A stretch of DNA of 64,000 nt, from contig NZ_JAINUL010000001.1 of the NCBI RefSeq assembly GCF_020639365.1, forward strand, positions 5,832,404-5,896,403. Direction: 5' to 3'. Position 1 is the stretch's first letter, and each line of letters begins with the position of its first letter. Source of the DNA: Streptomyces flavotricini (GTDB lineage Bacteria > Actinomycetota > Actinomycetes > Streptomycetales > Streptomycetaceae). A program made the position numbers and the translations under genes. The notes under the pieces are model-generated. The model was not told the DNA's origin. It made no database searches and saw only the letters and a program-made list of their open reading frames with translations. Below, in pieces: positions 43,525-53,056 of this stretch.

Positions 43525-43551
43525 CTGGCACTCGAACGCCCGGAGTGCCAA
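43525..43551 (+). promoter_or_regulatory. CIRCE-like HrcA operator
   Basis: CTGGCACTC, nine bases, GAGTGCCAA. This matches the CIRCE consensus (TTAGCACTC-N9-GAGTGCTAA) in both inner half-site cores and the exact 9-nt spacing. It lies just downstream of the predicted start point, where HrcA would block transcription of its own operon. Confidence 0.85.
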
Positions 43552-43607
43552 CGAAGCAGATCAAACCGACCATGACGAGCGACGACGACCAGCTGGAGGT
43601 GTGCGCG

Positions 43608-44624
43608 ATGCTCAGCGAACGCAGACTCGAGGTGCTGCGCGCCATCGTCCAGGACTACGTCGGGACGGAGGAGCCGGTCGGCTCCAAGGCGCTCACCGAG
43701 CGGCACCGGCTCGGCGTCTCGCCCGCCACCGTGCGCAACGACATGGCCGTGCTGGAGGACGAGGGCTACATCGCCCAGCCCCACACCAGCGCCGGCCGGA
43801 TCCCCACGGACAAGGGCTACCGGCTCTTCGTCGACAGGCTGGCGGGGGTCAAACCGCTGTCGACGCCCGAGCGCCGGGCCATCCAGAACTTCCTCGACGG
43901 CGCCGTCGACCTCGACGACGTCGTCGGCCGCACCGTGCGGCTGCTCGCGCAGCTCACCCGGCAGGTCGCCGTCGTCCAGTACCCGAGCCTGACCCGGTCC
44001 ACGGTCCGGCACGTCGAGCTGCTGTCGCTGGCTCCGGCCCGGCTCATGCTCGTGCTGATCACCGACACCGGCCGGGTCGAGCAGCGGCTCGTCGACTGCC
44101 AGACGCCGTTCGGCGAGACCTCGCTCGCCGATCTGCGGGCGCGGCTCAACAGCCGGGTCGTCGGGCGCCGGTTCACCGACGTGCCGCAGCTCGTGCAGGA
44201 CCTGCCGGAGTCCTTCGAACCGGAGGACCGCGGCACGGTGTCGACCGTGCTCTCGACCCTGCTCGAGACGCTGGTGGAGGAGGCCGAGGAGCGGCTGATG
44301 ATCGGCGGAACCGCCAATCTCACGCGCTTCGGACACGATTTTCCCCTGACGATCAGGCCGGTGCTCGAAGCGCTGGAGGAGCAGGTCGTGCTCCTCAAGC
44401 TGCTGGGCGAGGCCAACGAGTCGGGAATGGCCGTACGGATCGGGCATGAGAATGCCTACGAGGGACTGAACTCCACGTCCGTCGTCTCGGTCGGCTACGG
44501 TTCGGGCGGCGAGACAGTCGCCAAACTCGGCGTGGTCGGACCGACCCGCATGGACTACCCCGGAACGATGGGAGCGGTACGCGCAGTGGCACGTTACGTC
44601 GGACAGATCCTGGCGGAGTCGTAA
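43608..44624 (+). CDS. hrcA: Heat-inducible transcription repressor HrcA
   Basis: 338-residue repressor of class I heat-shock genes, binding CIRCE and using GroEL for activity. Winged-helix N-terminus: MLSERRLEVLRAIVQDYV, SKALTERHRLGVSPATVRND, HTSAGRIPTDKGYR. ATG 43608 is the family start; ATG 43572 in frame is an alternative. The stop TAA abuts the dnaJ GTG, so the two are co-translated. Confidence 0.95.
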   Translation: MLSERRLEVLRAIVQDYVGTEEPVGSKALTERHRLGVSPATVRNDMAVLEDEGYIAQPHTSAGRIPTDKGYRLFVDRLAGVKPLSTPERRAIQNFLDGAVDLDDVVGRTVRLLAQLTRQVAVVQYPSLTRSTVRHVELLSLAPARLMLVLITDTGRVEQRLVDCQTPFGETSLADLRARLNSRVVGRRFTDVPQLVQDLPESFEPEDRGTVSTVLSTLLETLVEEAEERLMIGGTANLTRFGHDFPLTIRPVLEALEEQVVLLKLLGEANESGMAVRIGHENAYEGLNSTSVVSVGYGSGGETVAKLGVVGPTRMDYPGTMGAVRAVARYVGQILAES

Positions 44625-45764
44625 GTGGCCACGGACTACTACGCCGTTCTCGGCGTGCGCCGCGACGCATCCCAGGACGAGATCAAGAAGGCCTTCCGCC
44701 GCCTCGCGCGCGAACTCCACCCGGACGTGAATCCGGACCCGAAGACGCAGGAGCGCTTCAAGGAGATCAACGCGGCGTACGAGGTGCTCTCGGACCCGCA
44801 GAAGAAGCAGGTCTACGACCTCGGCGGCGACCCGCTGTCCTCCTCGGGCGGCGGCGCGGGCGCGGGCGGATTCGGTGCGGGTGGCTTCGGCAACTTCTCC
44901 GACATCATGGACGCCTTCTTCGGCCAGGCCTCGCAGCGCGGCCCGCGCTCGCGGACCCGCCGCGGCCAGGACGCCATGATCCGCCTCGACCTGGAACTGG
45001 ACGAGGCCGCTTTCGGCACGACCAAGGACATCCAGGTCGACACGGCCGTGGTCTGCACCACCTGCTCCGGCGAGGGCGCGGCCCCCGGCACCTCGGCGCA
45101 GACGTGTGACATGTGCCGTGGTCGCGGTGAGGTGTCGCAGGTCACCCGGTCCTTCCTGGGCCAGGTCATGACCTCGCGCCCCTGCCCCCAGTGCCAGGGC
45201 TTCGGCACCGTGGTCCCGACCCCGTGCCCCGAGTGCGCGGGCGACGGCCGGGTCCGCTCCCGCCGCAGCCTCACGGTCAAGATCCCGGCCGGCGTCGAGA
45301 ACGGCACCCGGATCCAGCTCGCGGGCGAGGGCGAGGTCGGCCCCGGCGGCGGCCCCGCCGGCGACCTGTACGTGGAGATCCACGAGCTGTCGCACCCGAC
45401 CTTCCAGCGGCGCGGGGACGACCTGCACTGCACGGTGACCATCCCCATGACGGCCGCGGCCCTGGGCACCAAATGCCCGCTGGAGACCCTGGACGGCATG
45501 GAGGAGATCGACATCCGGCCCGGCACCGGGTCCGGCCAGTCGATCCCGCTGCACGGGCGCGGCGTCACGCACCTGCGCGGCGGCGGCCGCGGCGACCTGA
45601 TCGTCCACGTCGAGGTCACCACCCCGAGCAAGCTGGACGCCCAGCAGGAGGAGCTGCTGCGCCAGCTCGCCAAGCTGCGCGGCGAGGAGCGGCCCATGGG
45701 CCAGTTCGCGCCGGGTCAGCAGGGCCTGTTCAGCCGCCTGAAGGACGCCTTCAACGGCCGCTGA
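44625..45764 (+). CDS. dnaJ: Chaperone DnaJ
   Basis: 379-residue type I J-protein that stimulates DnaK. J domain with HPDV near residue 33, a Gly-rich linker (SSSGGGAGAGGFG), four CxxCxGxG zinc repeats (CTTCSGEG, CDMCRGRG, CPQCQGFG, CPECAGDG) and the C-terminal substrate domain. GTG 44625 directly follows the hrcA stop. This is the dnaJ copy in the hrcA operon; Streptomyces has a second one with dnaK, which is not in this window. Confidence 0.96.
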   Translation: MATDYYAVLGVRRDASQDEIKKAFRRLARELHPDVNPDPKTQERFKEINAAYEVLSDPQKKQVYDLGGDPLSSSGGGAGAGGFGAGGFGNFSDIMDAFFGQASQRGPRSRTRRGQDAMIRLDLELDEAAFGTTKDIQVDTAVVCTTCSGEGAAPGTSAQTCDMCRGRGEVSQVTRSFLGQVMTSRPCPQCQGFGTVVPTPCPECAGDGRVRSRRSLTVKIPAGVENGTRIQLAGEGEVGPGGGPAGDLYVEIHELSHPTFQRRGDDLHCTVTIPMTAAALGTKCPLETLDGMEEIDIRPGTGSGQSIPLHGRGVTHLRGGGRGDLIVHVEVTTPSKLDAQQEELLRQLAKLRGEERPMGQFAPGQQGLFSRLKDAFNGR

Positions 45765-45784
45765 CCGGCCTGCCGGCACACGTA

Positions 45785-45819
45785 CGAGCCCGGTCCGGGG
45801 ACGCCCCGGACCGGGCTCG
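45785..45819 (+). terminator. Terminator of the hrcA-dnaJ operon
   Basis: Perfect 16-bp stem, CGAGCCCGGTCCGGGG (45785-45800) with its complement at 45804-45819, loop ACG. Confidence 0.88.
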
Positions 45820-45902
45820 CCGCATTGATCCGGACGCCGCCGGGGAAGCGGACTATGCCAGGCGAATGCCGTGATTTAGCCCGGTGAGCGGGACATGGCA
45901 CG

Positions 45903-47003
45903 ATGCAGTCCATGTCCTCCGCACCGTACGGTCTCTCCCCCCACCCGATCGTGCAGGCTCCCATGGCGGGCGGCGCCTCCTGTCCGCCGCTCGCCGCCGC
46001 CGTCTGCGAGGCGGGCGCCCTGGGCTTCCTGGCCGGCGGCTACAAGACCGCCGACGGCATGTACCAGGAGATCAAACAGCTGCGCGCGCTCACCCGGCGC
46101 CCGTTCGGCGTGAACCTCTTCATGCCGCAGACCGGGTACGTGGACCCGGCCGCCGTGGAGGCGTACCGCGGACAGCTGGCCGGCGAGGCCAGCTGGTACG
46201 AGCTGTCCCTGGCCGACGAGGACATCATCGGCACCAGCGACGACGGCTACGACGCCAAACTCGCCATCCTCCTCGAAGATCCGGTCCCCGTGGTCTCGTT
46301 CACCTTCGGCTGCCCCGCGCCCGCGGTGCTCGCCGCCCTGCGCCAGGCGGGTACCTACTCCGTCGTCACCGTCACCTCGGTCGACGAGGCCCGCGCCGCC
46401 CGGGCGGCGGGCGCCGACGCCGTCTGCGTCCAGGGCGTGGAGGCCGGCGGCCACCAGGGCACCCACCGCGACGACCCGCAGACGGACGGCACGGCGGGCG
46501 TGGGCCTGCTCGCGCTGGTGGCCCAGGTACGGGAGGCGGTGGACATCCCGATCATCGCGGCGGGCGGCCTGATGCGCGGCTCGCAGATCGCGGCGCTGCT
46601 GGCGGCGGGCGCGGAGGCGGCGCAGCTCGGCACCGCGTTCCTGGCCTGCCCCGAATCGGGCGCGCACCCGCTGCACAAGCAGGCGCTGACGGCCCCCCTG
46701 TTCCCCCACACCGAGCTGACCAGGGCGTTCTCGGGGCGGCCGGCCCGGGGCCTGGTGAACCGGTTCATGCGGGAGCACGGGCCGTACGCCCCGGCCGCGT
46801 ACCCGCAGATCCACCACATGACCGCCGGCCTGCGCAAGGCGGCCGCCGCGGCCGGGGACCCGCAGGGCATGGCCCTGTGGGCGGGCCAGGGGCACCGGCT
46901 GGCCCGGGCGCTGCCCGCGGGGGAGCTGGTGGAGGTGCTGGCGGCCGAACTGGCCGAGGCCCGGTCCGCGTTGAAGTCGACGAACGACAGGAGTACGTCA
47001 TGA
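45903..47003 (+). CDS. Nitronate monooxygenase / 2-nitropropane dioxygenase-like flavoprotein
   Basis: 366-residue FMN-dependent TIM-barrel protein. Family features: PIVQAPMAGGASCPPLAAAV, the FTFGCP strand, the HQGTH active-site segment (GVEAGGHQGTH), AAGGLMRG and GAEAAQLGTAFLACPESG. It may oxidise nitronates or act in another FMN reaction. The stop overlaps the rsmE start (ATGA). Confidence 0.9.
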   Translation: MQSMSSAPYGLSPHPIVQAPMAGGASCPPLAAAVCEAGALGFLAGGYKTADGMYQEIKQLRALTRRPFGVNLFMPQTGYVDPAAVEAYRGQLAGEASWYELSLADEDIIGTSDDGYDAKLAILLEDPVPVVSFTFGCPAPAVLAALRQAGTYSVVTVTSVDEARAARAAGADAVCVQGVEAGGHQGTHRDDPQTDGTAGVGLLALVAQVREAVDIPIIAAGGLMRGSQIAALLAAGAEAAQLGTAFLACPESGAHPLHKQALTAPLFPHTELTRAFSGRPARGLVNRFMREHGPYAPAAYPQIHHMTAGLRKAAAAAGDPQGMALWAGQGHRLARALPAGELVEVLAAELAEARSALKSTNDRSTS

Positions 47004-47746
47004 CCGCCCCCGTGTTCGTGGTCGAAGAGGTCCCCGCGGGGCCGGAGTTCGTGCTCGACGGCCCCGAAGGCCGGCACGCGGTGTCCGTGAAGCGGTTGAA
47101 CCCCGGTGAGGACGTGGTCCTCACCGACGGGCGCGGTCACTGGACGGAGGGCGTGGTCAAGGCAGCCGAGGGCAAGGACCGGCTGGTCGTCATGGACCTG
47201 AACTCGATCGAGGAGGAGCCGGAACCGGCCGTCCGGATCACCGTCGTCCAGGCCCTCCCCAAGGGCGACCGCGGCGAGCTCGCCGTCGAGACCATGACCG
47301 AGACCGGCGTGGACGCCATCGTCCCCTGGCAGGCCTCGCGCTGCATCACCCAGTGGCGCGGAGACCGCGGCGCCAAGTCCCTGGCCAAGTGGCGGGCCAC
47401 GGCCCGGGAGGCGGGCAAGCAGTCCCGCCGGGTCCGCTTCCCGGAGGTGGCGGAGGCCATGTCCACCAAGCAGGTCGCGGCGCTGCTGGCCGGGGCCGAC
47501 CTGGCGATGGTCCTCCACGAGGACCGGGACACCCCCTCGGGGGCGCTGGCCACGGCCGAACTCCCGGCCGGCGGCTCCATCGTCCTGGTCGTCGGTCCGG
47601 AGGGCGGGGTCTCCCCGGAGGAGCTGGCCGTCTTCGCGGAGGCCGGAGCCCACCCCCACCGGCTGGGCTCCTCGGTCCTGCGCACCTCCACCGCCGGCAC
47701 GGCGGCGACGGCGGTCCTGCTGGCGCGCACCGGCCGCTGGTCCTGA
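47000..47746 (+). CDS. rsmE: 16S rRNA (uracil-1498-N3)-methyltransferase
   Basis: 248-residue SPOUT-class methyltransferase. N-terminal PUA-like domain with EGRHAVSVKRLNPGEDVVL; C-terminal knot with VQALPKGDRGELAVETMTE, RWRATAREAGKQSRR-like segment, and the SAM-binding GPEGGVSPEE and RTSTAGTAATAV. ATG 47000 has CAGGAG upstream and overlaps the preceding stop by 4 nt. Confidence 0.93.
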   Translation: MTAPVFVVEEVPAGPEFVLDGPEGRHAVSVKRLNPGEDVVLTDGRGHWTEGVVKAAEGKDRLVVMDLNSIEEEPEPAVRITVVQALPKGDRGELAVETMTETGVDAIVPWQASRCITQWRGDRGAKSLAKWRATAREAGKQSRRVRFPEVAEAMSTKQVAALLAGADLAMVLHEDRDTPSGALATAELPAGGSIVLVVGPEGGVSPEELAVFAEAGAHPHRLGSSVLRTSTAGTAATAVLLARTGRWS

Positions 47747-47911
47747 GCCCCGGGCCCGGGTCGCGGCCCCGAGCCCCGGCCCTTGGCCCCGGTCCCGGGT
47801 CCTCCCGAAACGCACATGAGGGCGCGGGCGGCGCCGGATACGATGCCGGGGCTGATCATCGTCGGCGCCGGCGGCCCGTCCGCCCGTGCCACTGTCTCGG
47901 AAGGCGAAGCA

Positions 47912-48271
47912 ATGGCCGGGGAACCGCAGGCGGACTGCCTGTTCTGCAAGATCGTCGCGGGGAACATCCCGGCGACCGTGGTCCGGGAGACGGAGACGAC
48001 GTTCGCCTTCCGGGACATCAACCCGCAGGCGCCCACGCACGTCCTCGTGATCCCCCGCGTGCACTACCCTGACGCTGCCTCCCTCGCCGCCGCCGAACCT
48101 GCCGTCGCCGCCGACCTGCTGCGCGAGGCCGGGCGGATCGCGGCCGAGGAGAAGCTCGACGACCACGGCTACCGCGTGGTGTTCAACACCGGCGCCGGCG
48201 CCGGCCAGACCGTCTTCCACGCCCACGCGCACGTCCTCGGCGGCCGCGGCCTCCAGTGGCCCCCCGGATAG
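47912..48271 (+). CDS. HIT family (histidine triad) nucleotide-binding protein
   Basis: 119-residue HIT protein with CLFCKIVAGNIPATVV, FRDINPQAPTHVLVIP and the triad HAHAHVLGG. HINT-type members hydrolyse nucleoside phosphoramidates. ATG 47912 has GGAAGGCGA upstream, and a -10-like TACGAT occurs at 47839-47844, so upstream in-frame ATGs at 47783 and 47843 are unlikely. Ends 4 nt before RNase Z. Confidence 0.92.
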   Translation: MAGEPQADCLFCKIVAGNIPATVVRETETTFAFRDINPQAPTHVLVIPRVHYPDAASLAAAEPAVAADLLREAGRIAAEEKLDDHGYRVVFNTGAGAGQTVFHAHAHVLGGRGLQWPPG

Positions 48272-48275
48272 CACC

Positions 48276-49181
48276 GTGTCCGTACGAGAGTTCGTGGTGC
48301 TGGGCACCGCCAGCCAGGTGCCCACCCGCCACCGCAACCACAACGGCTACCTCCTGCGCTGGGACGGCGAGGGCATCCTCTTCGACCCGGGCGAGGGCAC
48401 CCAGCGTCAGATGCTGCGCGCCGGGGTGGCCGCGCACGACATCAACCGGATCTGCGTCACCCACTTCCACGGCGACCACAGTCTCGGACTCGCCGGGGTG
48501 ATCCAGCGCATCAACCTGGACCGGGTCCCGCACCCCGTCACTGCGCACTACCCGGCCTCCGGGCAGAAGTTCTTCGACCGGCTCCGGTACGCCACCGCCT
48601 ATCGGGAGACCGTCGAGCTCGGCGAGGAGCCGGTGGCCGCGGACGGGACGCTGGCCGAGGGGCCCTCGTACGTCCTGGAAGCCCGGCGGCTCTCGCACCC
48701 GGTGGAGTCCTTCGGCTACCGGATCACCGAGCCGGACGGGCGCCGCATGGTGCCCGAACTGCTCGCGCGGCACGGGATCAAGGGGCCCGACGTGGGGCGG
48801 ATCCAGCGCGAGGGGCAGCTGGGCGGGGTCACGCTCGACGACGTCAGCGAGCACAAGCCGGGGCAGAGCTTCGCCTTCGTGATGGACACCCGGCTGTGCC
48901 CCGGAGTGGACGCGCTCGCCGCGGGCGCCGACATGCTGGTGATCGAGTCGACGTTCCTCGACGAGGACGTGGCGCTGGCCACCGACCACGGGCACCTCAC
49001 CGCCGGTCAGGCGGCCCGGGTCGCGCGGGACGCGGGCGTACGGCACCTCGTGCTGACGCACTTCTCGCAGCGCTACCCGGACCCGCGGGAGTTCGAACGC
49101 CAGGCCCGCGCGGCCGGCTTCGAGGGCGAGCTGACGATCGCCGCCGACCTCGTACGGGTCCCCCTGCCGAAGCGGGGATAG
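48276..49181 (+). CDS. rnz: Ribonuclease Z
   Basis: 301-residue MBL-fold endonuclease that matures tRNA 3' ends. It has THFHGDHSLGLAGV with the catalytic metal ligands, the exosite region VPHPVTAHYPASG, and the late motifs LVIESTFLDED and VLTHFSQRYP. GTG 48276 starts 4 nt after the HIT gene stop. This is relevant here because the tRNA-Ala genes in the window lack an encoded CCA and so require RNase Z processing. Confidence 0.92.
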   Translation: MSVREFVVLGTASQVPTRHRNHNGYLLRWDGEGILFDPGEGTQRQMLRAGVAAHDINRICVTHFHGDHSLGLAGVIQRINLDRVPHPVTAHYPASGQKFFDRLRYATAYRETVELGEEPVAADGTLAEGPSYVLEARRLSHPVESFGYRITEPDGRRMVPELLARHGIKGPDVGRIQREGQLGGVTLDDVSEHKPGQSFAFVMDTRLCPGVDALAAGADMLVIESTFLDEDVALATDHGHLTAGQAARVARDAGVRHLVLTHFSQRYPDPREFERQARAAGFEGELTIAADLVRVPLPKRG

Positions 49182-49224
49182 GGCCTGCCCGCTCCCTGAT
49201 CCGGCATGATCGGCGAGACCCCCC

Positions 49225-50496
49225 TTAGCGCTCGGCCTTGGCCTTCTGGCTGCGGCGGGCCGCCGGGGAGAGCAGCAGGACCCGGCGGGGCTTCCCGGCT
49301 CCGGTGGGGACCGCGGGAGCCGGGATCTCGATGCGGAGTTCCGGTTCCCCGGCCGTGGCCGCCCGGCTCCTGCCCGCGTGCAGGGCGACGGCGGTCAGCG
49401 GCCCGGCCACCGCGAGCAGCAGCCCGCCCAGGACCAGCCCCATGCCCGGGAATCCGAAGGCCTCGGCGAGCAGGCTGCCGACCACGGGCCCGCAGGCCGT
49501 GCCCAGCGAGGAGGCGGCGCCCGCGAACACCGCCCAGCGGCCGCGCGCGTCCAGGGCGGCCGCGAGGCCGATCACGTACGACAGGACGACCGGGTAGACC
49601 GCGTTCCACAGGATCTCCCCGGCCGCGAAACCGGTGAGCCCGTCCGCGGAGGAGGTCAGCACCACGCAGCCCGCGATGGCCGCCGTGCCCGCGCCGATCG
49701 GGACCGCCCGCCCCAGCCGGGTGCCGAACGCGGAGGCGCCCGTGACCCCGAGCAGGCCCGCGCCCAGTGCCACCGCGAAGACGACGCCCAGGGCGGCCTC
49801 GGACAGTCCGGCCTGCTCGGCGCCGATCCGGCCGCTGACGCCCCACAGGGCCTCCTGGGTCAGGGACCACAGCAGCAGGCAGCCCGCCAGCACCGCCCCG
49901 GCGCGCGGGTGCGGCGGCCGCCCGGAGCTCCGTACGGCAGGACCGGGGCGGGTCGGCCCGCCGAGCCGGCCGGTGGCCGGCCAGGCCAGCGCCGCGACCA
50001 GGGCGATGGCGGCGAAGGGCAGCCCGTGACCGCCGCCGAGGTGCGGCAGGGTCAGGTACAGGGCCCCGGCGGTCGCCGAGACCGACAGCAGCCCGAGCGA
50101 CGAGACGCGGTGCGGATCGCGGTGCCCGGCGATCCCGGCGGCGGCCACGGCGGTGGCGGTCCCGGAGCCGAAGCCGCCGACCACCACGCCCGCGACGACC
50201 AGCGGGAGCAGCGAGGTCGAGGCCGCGGCGCCGTAGCCCAGGGCGGCGAGCAGCAGCCCGAGCCGGGCCAGCGGGCGCGACCCGAGGCGCGGGATCCGGG
50301 AAGCCAGGGTGAAGCCGGCGGTGGCCGAGCCGAGCAGCAGGGCGGTGCCGACGAGCCCGGCCTGGGCGGGGCTCAGCGGCAGATGGGCGTCGAGGCGTCC
50401 GACGACGGTGGGAAGCAGGTAGGGGGCGACGTACCCGGCCGTGAAGAGGGCCACCAGGGGCCAGGCGGCGGGCGGCGCGGAGGTGTTGTCGGACAC
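49225..50496 (-). CDS. MFS transporter
   Basis: 423-residue protein with 12 predicted membrane helices, a GSRPLARLGLLLA loop between helices 2 and 3, and a basic C-terminal tail. It resembles drug/solute proton antiporters. The substrate is unknown. Convergent with rnz and divergent from the PfkB kinase gene. Confidence 0.82.
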   Translation of the reverse strand: MSDNTSAPPAAWPLVALFTAGYVAPYLLPTVVGRLDAHLPLSPAQAGLVGTALLLGSATAGFTLASRIPRLGSRPLARLGLLLAALGYGAAASTSLLPLVVAGVVVGGFGSGTATAVAAAGIAGHRDPHRVSSLGLLSVSATAGALYLTLPHLGGGHGLPFAAIALVAALAWPATGRLGGPTRPGPAVRSSGRPPHPRAGAVLAGCLLLWSLTQEALWGVSGRIGAEQAGLSEAALGVVFAVALGAGLLGVTGASAFGTRLGRAVPIGAGTAAIAGCVVLTSSADGLTGFAAGEILWNAVYPVVLSYVIGLAAALDARGRWAVFAGAASSLGTACGPVVGSLLAEAFGFPGMGLVLGGLLLAVAGPLTAVALHAGRSRAATAGEPELRIEIPAPAVPTGAGKPRRVLLLSPAARRSQKAKAER

Positions 50497-50709
50497 GGCT
50501 CTTCCCGGTGGTGCGCAGGTGGGGCGGGATGTTCCGCGAGGCCGCGGTCCCCTTGTCTATCAAGTGCCCGGCGACCCGGAGAAGAGCGGCACGAGAGTGA
50601 TGTGCGCCACACTGTGTTTTGGCCCTGCCCGGGGCGGGCAAGGCTGGCAGCTTTCCACCGCATGCCCGCTTGCAGAAACGAGCCTTCGCACCAGCCCGGG
50701 GAGAACACC

Positions 50710-51846
50710 GTGACCAGTCGGGACAGCCGCACCAGCCGCACCAGCCGCGGCGCAGCCATGGGCCCGCTCGACAGCGCGGCCGCCGCCGTGGACCCGCTCG
50801 GTCCGCTGCGCAGCCCCCTGGAGCCGGGCTTCGACGTCTACCTGACCGGCACGGTCTTCCTGGACATCATCTTCACCGGCCTCGACTCCGCCCCGGTGCG
50901 CGGTACGGAGTCCTGGGCGCGCGGCATGGGCTCCAGCCCCGGGGGCGTGGCCAACATGGCCACCGCCCTGTCCCGGCTCGGCCTGCGCACCTCGCTGGCC
51001 GCGGCGTTCGGTGACGACCACTACGGCGAGTACTGCTGGGACGCGCTGGAGCAGGGCGAGGGCATCGACCTGTCGATGTCGCGGACCATCCCCGGCTGGC
51101 ACAGCCCGGTCACGGTCTCCATGGCGTACGAGGGCGAGCGCACGATGGTCTCGCACGGCCACGAGGCCCCGCCCCCGGCGGGCCCCGGGCCGTTCCCGCA
51201 GTGCCCGCCGCGCACCCGGGCGGCCGTGGCCTCGCTGGCGCAGGGCCGGACGGAGCCGTGGATCGCGGAGGCGGCGCGGCGCGGGGCGCGGATCTTCGCG
51301 GACGTGGGGTGGGACGAGAGCGGCCGCTGGGACCTGGGGGCCCTGCCCGACCTGGAGCACTGCGAGGCCTTCCTGCCGAACGCGGGGGAGGCGATGCGGT
51401 ACACGCGGACCGACTGTCCGAGAGCCGCGGCCCGGGCGCTGGCCGAGAAGGTGCCGGTCGCGGTGGTGACGATGGGCGCGGAGGGCTCGTACGCGGTGGA
51501 CGGCCGGACCGGGGAGACCGCGGAGGTCCCCGGGATCGCGGTGGAGGAGCTGGATCCGACGGGGGCGGGGGACGTCTACGTGGCGGGCTTCGTGACCGGC
51601 ACCCTGGCGGGCTGGCCGCTGGCGGACCGGCTGGCCTTCGCGGGCCTTACGGCGGCCCTGTCGGTCCAGGAGTTCGGCGGCTCCCTGTCGGCCCCGGGCT
51701 GGCCGGAGGTGGCCCACTGGTGGCGCACGGCCCCCGAGGCCCTGCGGCCGCGCTACGGCTTCCTGGACGCGCTGGTCCCGCCGGGCGCAGAGCCCGCCTC
51801 CCGGCGCAGGGCGGTCCCGACCATCGGCTTCCGCCACCCGGTCTGA
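50710..51846 (+). CDS. PfkB-family carbohydrate kinase
   Basis: 378-residue ribokinase-like sugar kinase. N-terminal pattern VYLTGTVFLDIIFTGLDS, the substrate motif GGVANMATALSRLG, and the PfkB signature DPTGAGDVYVAGFVTGT containing the catalytic Asp. GTG 50710 has GGGGAG upstream; ATG 50758 is an internal alternative, and the N-terminal 30 residues are not conserved. The sugar is unknown. Confidence 0.88.
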   Translation: MTSRDSRTSRTSRGAAMGPLDSAAAAVDPLGPLRSPLEPGFDVYLTGTVFLDIIFTGLDSAPVRGTESWARGMGSSPGGVANMATALSRLGLRTSLAAAFGDDHYGEYCWDALEQGEGIDLSMSRTIPGWHSPVTVSMAYEGERTMVSHGHEAPPPAGPGPFPQCPPRTRAAVASLAQGRTEPWIAEAARRGARIFADVGWDESGRWDLGALPDLEHCEAFLPNAGEAMRYTRTDCPRAAARALAEKVPVAVVTMGAEGSYAVDGRTGETAEVPGIAVEELDPTGAGDVYVAGFVTGTLAGWPLADRLAFAGLTAALSVQEFGGSLSAPGWPEVAHWWRTAPEALRPRYGFLDALVPPGAEPASRRRAVPTIGFRHPV

Positions 51847-51996
51847 CCGCGGCGGATCCGGCCGGGGCGGGGCCGGGAGAGGGCGGTGGAAAACCCCTCG
51901 GGGATGGCGTGGCGGAGTCGTACCCTTGGTACTCCGGAGGTCGTCGATCGGCGCGGCCCTTCAGCGGGAGGTATGTGCAGGCCACAGTGCCGGCCC

Positions 51997-53043
51997 ATGA
52001 CTCAGACACCCACAGCCCAGAACCCGGCGCCGGGGCAGGCGCGAGCCCACTTCACCGTTCCGGCCAGGCACCCGATGGTCGCGGTGCTCGGCTCTGGTGA
52101 CGCCCTGTTGCGCGTAATCGAGAAGGCCTTCCCGAAGGCCGACATCCATGTTCGGGGCAATCAGGTCAGCGCGATCGGTGACGCGGTGGAAGTCGCCCTG
52201 GTCCAGCGCCTGTTCGACGAGATGATGCTGGTGCTCCGCACCGGGCAGCCGATGACGGAGGACGCAGTGGAACGCTCGATCGCCATGCTCAAGGCGAGCG
52301 GCAACGGCAACGGCCCGGACGAGACGCCGGCGGAGGTGCTCACGCAGAACATCCTCTCCAGCCGCGGCCGCACCATCCGCCCCAAGACCCTCAACCAGAA
52401 GCGGTATGTCGACGCGATCGACAAGAACACGATCGTGTTCGGCATCGGCCCCGCCGGTACCGGCAAGACCTACCTCGCCATGGCCAAAGCGGTCCAGGCC
52501 CTGCAGTCCAAGCAGGTCAGCCGGATCATCCTGACCCGCCCCGCCGTCGAGGCCGGAGAGCGGCTCGGCTTCCTGCCCGGCACGCTCTTCGACAAGATCG
52601 ATCCGTACCTGCGCCCGCTGTACGACGCGCTGCACGACATGATCGACCCGGACTCGATCCCGCGCCTCATGGCCGCGGGCACGATCGAGGTCGCGCCGCT
52701 CGCGTACATGCGCGGCCGCACCCTCAATGACGCGTTCGTCGTGCTCGACGAGGCACAGAACACGACCACCGAGCAGATGAAGATGTTCCTGACCCGGCTC
52801 GGGTTCGATTCGAAGATCGTCATCACGGGTGACATCACCCAGGTCGACCTGCCCGGCGGCGCCAAGTCGGGTCTGCGCCAGGTCCAGACGATCCTCGAAG
52901 GGGTTCCGGACATCCACTTCTCGCGGCTCACGTCCGAGGATGTCGTCCGGCACAAGCTGGTCGGCCGTATCGTCGATGCGTACGAGAAGTACGACGACAG
53001 CCAGGACGCCCAGCAGTCCCGGAACGGCTACCAGCGGAAGTAG
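51997..53043 (+). CDS. phoH: PhoH-like ATPase
   Basis: 348-residue P-loop ATPase. N-terminal KH-like domain (FTVPARHPMVAVLGSGDALL), then Walker A GPAGTGKTYLAMAKAV near residue 150 and Walker B VVLDEAQNTT. PhoH ATPases are linked to RNA metabolism and usually sit next to ybeY, as here. ATG 51997 matches the family start; ATG 51973 has GGGAGG only 1 nt upstream and is less likely. Confidence 0.93.
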   Translation: MTQTPTAQNPAPGQARAHFTVPARHPMVAVLGSGDALLRVIEKAFPKADIHVRGNQVSAIGDAVEVALVQRLFDEMMLVLRTGQPMTEDAVERSIAMLKASGNGNGPDETPAEVLTQNILSSRGRTIRPKTLNQKRYVDAIDKNTIVFGIGPAGTGKTYLAMAKAVQALQSKQVSRIILTRPAVEAGERLGFLPGTLFDKIDPYLRPLYDALHDMIDPDSIPRLMAAGTIEVAPLAYMRGRTLNDAFVVLDEAQNTTTEQMKMFLTRLGFDSKIVITGDITQVDLPGGAKSGLRQVQTILEGVPDIHFSRLTSEDVVRHKLVGRIVDAYEKYDDSQDAQQSRNGYQRK

Positions 53044-53056
53044 AACCCAGCGCACC

